A DNA stretch of 5,926 nucleotides from Armatimonadota bacterium (GTDB lineage: Bacteria; Armatimonadota; Fimbriimonadia; Fimbriimonadales; Fimbriimonadaceae), in assembly GCA_023423495.1 (NCBI GenBank), contig JAFAFM010000044.1, positions 1-5,926 of the forward strand, given 5' to 3'. Under the pieces are notes generated by a model, which did no database searches, was not told the DNA's origin, and saw only the letters and a program-made list of their open reading frames with translations. Below, one piece after another: positions 4,938 to 5,926 of the stretch; position 1 is the first letter of the stretch, and every line of letters begins with the position of its first letter. The translations under genes and the position numbers were made by a program.

Positions 4938-5327
4938 ATGAATCTTAATTCAGCAATGCGAATCAGCGCTTCCGGCTTGGCCGCGGAGCGTTTCCGGATG
5001 GATACCATCAGTTCGAACATCGCCAATGCCAACACGATCCGCAAGCCCGGCGCCGATGCATGGCACCGCCGTGACGTGATCCTGACCGGGGATGCAAATG
5101 GCGTGAGAGTCACTGGAGTGGTTTCGGATCCCGAGGATTACATCATCAAGTACGAGCCTGAAAATCCATACGCGGATGCAGAAGGCCAAGTGTTCTACTC
5201 CAACGTGGATCCGTTGCAAGAGATGGTGAACATGATGTCGGCCAGCCGTGCTTACGAAGCCAACATCGAAGCTTTCAACTCCGCCAAGGGCATGATTCGA
5301 AGCGCCCTGGAGATCGGAAAGGTCTAA
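4938..5327 (+). CDS. flgC: Flagellar basal-body rod protein FlgC
   Basis: A 129-residue proximal rod subunit. The N terminus has AMRISASGLAAERFRMDTISSNIANANT (6-33), the family's N-I-A-N-A-N-T motif. The C terminus has DPLQEMVNMMSASRAYEANIEAFNSAKGMIRSALEIGK (91-128), a near-canonical FlgC helix. The segment IRKPGADAWHRRDV (34-47) matches the T-R-x-P-x-G-x-x-Y-R-R-K-D-V region of the family, with some changes. The middle domain is a little shorter than in most FlgC proteins (about 135-150 residues). GGGAGGG (4922-4928), inside the end of flgB, is its ribosome binding site. The gap to flgB is two bases, so translation is probably coupled. Confidence 0.96.
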   Translation: MNLNSAMRISASGLAAERFRMDTISSNIANANTIRKPGADAWHRRDVILTGDANGVRVTGVVSDPEDYIIKYEPENPYADAEGQVFYSNVDPLQEMVNMMSASRAYEANIEAFNSAKGMIRSALEIGKV

Positions 5328-5349
5328 CCGCCCGTAAACGAGTACCGCC

Positions 5350-5664
5350 ATGAACATTTCCAACCTGACCGGCACCAAGAACATCGCCCTGGAGCAACTC
5401 CAGAACCAGGCGGGCAATAAGGCTGGTCAGGCAGGAGATGGCGAAGATTTCGCACAAACGTTGATGGACGTCCTGAATGAAGTGAACGACAGCCAGCAGA
5501 ACGCTCGCAAGGTCGGAAACGATTTCATGACGGGTCAACCAGGGGTCGATTATCACGACTTGATGATCGCTATGGAACGTGCGAGTGTCGCAATGAACCT
5601 AACGGTTCAAGTAAGAAATAAGCTCCTCGAAGCGTACCAAGAGATCAGCAGAATGCAAGTCTAG
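5350..5664 (+). CDS. fliE: Flagellar hook-basal body complex protein FliE
   Basis: A 104-residue adaptor that joins the FliF MS ring to the rod and is needed for export of rod subunits. The disordered Gln/Gly-rich N-terminal part (about 1-32) is followed by DFAQTLMDVLNEVNDSQQNARKVGNDFMTGQPGVDYHDLMIAMERASVAMNLTVQVRNKLLEAYQEISRMQV (33-104). This is the typical FliE domain: F-x-x-x-L-x-x-x-L-x-x-V-N, then G-x-x-D-x-H-x-v-M-I-A-x-E-k-A-x-x-x-x, then v-x-v-R-n-K-l-l-E-A-Y-x-E-i-x-x-M-x-V. It lies 22 bases after flgC with only a weak ribosome binding site (CGAG about 7 bases upstream). The order flgB-flgC-fliE is the usual one. Confidence 0.97.
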   Translation: MNISNLTGTKNIALEQLQNQAGNKAGQAGDGEDFAQTLMDVLNEVNDSQQNARKVGNDFMTGQPGVDYHDLMIAMERASVAMNLTVQVRNKLLEAYQEISRMQV

Positions 5665-5683
5665 ATAACGCCCACCCGGTGAC

Positions 5684-5926
5684 ATGGAAGCAACTAAATC
5701 CATGGGTGGAATTCTTTTTAAACTTAAAACTTGGTGGGAGACCGCGGACAAGAATCAGCGGCTCATCACAATTGGCGGCGTAGCCTTTGGCGCACTGCTG
5801 CTCGTCGCGATCTTCGTTTACTCGACGAAGCCGAAGATGGCAATTGCCTTTGCAGGTTTGTCGCCAGCTGACACCGGTATGGTCGCCGCCGAAATCCAAG
5901 GCATGGGGATCCCGGTCGAATACGAT
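5684..5926 (+). CDS. fliF: Flagellar MS-ring protein FliF, N-terminal part
   Basis: The first 81 codons of fliF; the frame is open to the window edge. FliF forms the inner-membrane MS ring on which the rod and switch assemble. Seen here: a short amphipathic N-terminal segment (FKLKTWWETADKNQRL), a membrane helix at about 28-46 (LITIGGVAFGALLLVAIFVY), then the start of the periplasmic ring-building domain, MAIAFAGLSPADTGMVAAEIQGMGIPVEYD. This matches the family pattern x-x-L-F-x-x-L-s-p-x-D-a-x-x-i-v-x-x-L-x-x-x-g-I-P-Y. The start is uncertain: ATG 5684 has GGTG only two bases upstream, while ATG 5702 has GGAAG 11 bases upstream and would give a protein six residues shorter. It lies 19 bases after fliE. 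Confidence 0.93.
   Translation, partial: MEATKSMGGILFKLKTWWETADKNQRLITIGGVAFGALLLVAIFVYSTKPKMAIAFAGLSPADTGMVAAEIQGMGIPVEYD

Overview
The window is a slice of bacterial chromosome carrying ordinary housekeeping and surface genes. The moderate GC content, a PEP-CTERM exported protein with a short Arg-rich tail, and two starts with a -10-like hexamer exactly six bases before the ATG point to a diderm lineage outside the Proteobacteria. Armatimonadota (Fimbriimonas-like) is my best guess. It rests on general resemblance only, and Planctomycetota or Verrucomicrobiota cannot be excluded.

Left part (1-1891): the last 33 codons of a DinB-like protein run rightward and converge, with overlapping stop codons, on a three-gene leftward cluster. 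In transcription order this cluster encodes a small, very basic conserved protein (GTG start), a metal-dependent SAM O-methyltransferase, and an exported alpha/beta-hydrolase-like protein. The hydrolase start overlaps the methyltransferase stop as ATGA, so those two genes are probably translationally coupled.

Middle (1957-4420): a rightward set begins with gcvT, the aminomethyltransferase of the glycine cleavage system. Seven bases later comes a secreted protein of unknown function, then a PEP-CTERM protein after a 78-base gap. No other glycine-cleavage gene is present.

Right part (4452-5926): a flagellar basal-body operon, flgB-flgC-fliE-fliF, in the usual order; fliF runs off the edge. The 137-base gap before flgB holds a close match to a sigma-28 (FliA/SigD) promoter, TATAGTTA-N11-GCCAATAA. 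It also contains a set of nested inverted repeats that would fold as a three-way junction just upstream of the flgB ribosome binding site. The FlgB and FlgC rod proteins, the FliE adaptor and the FliF MS-ring protein build the membrane-embedded base of the flagellum.

I found no mobile element, CRISPR array, tRNA or rRNA, and no complete new defence or metabolic system. The most interesting points are regulatory: the flagellar promoter and leader, and the probable leaderless starts of gcvT and the methyltransferase. No intergenic stretch exceeds 300 bases.
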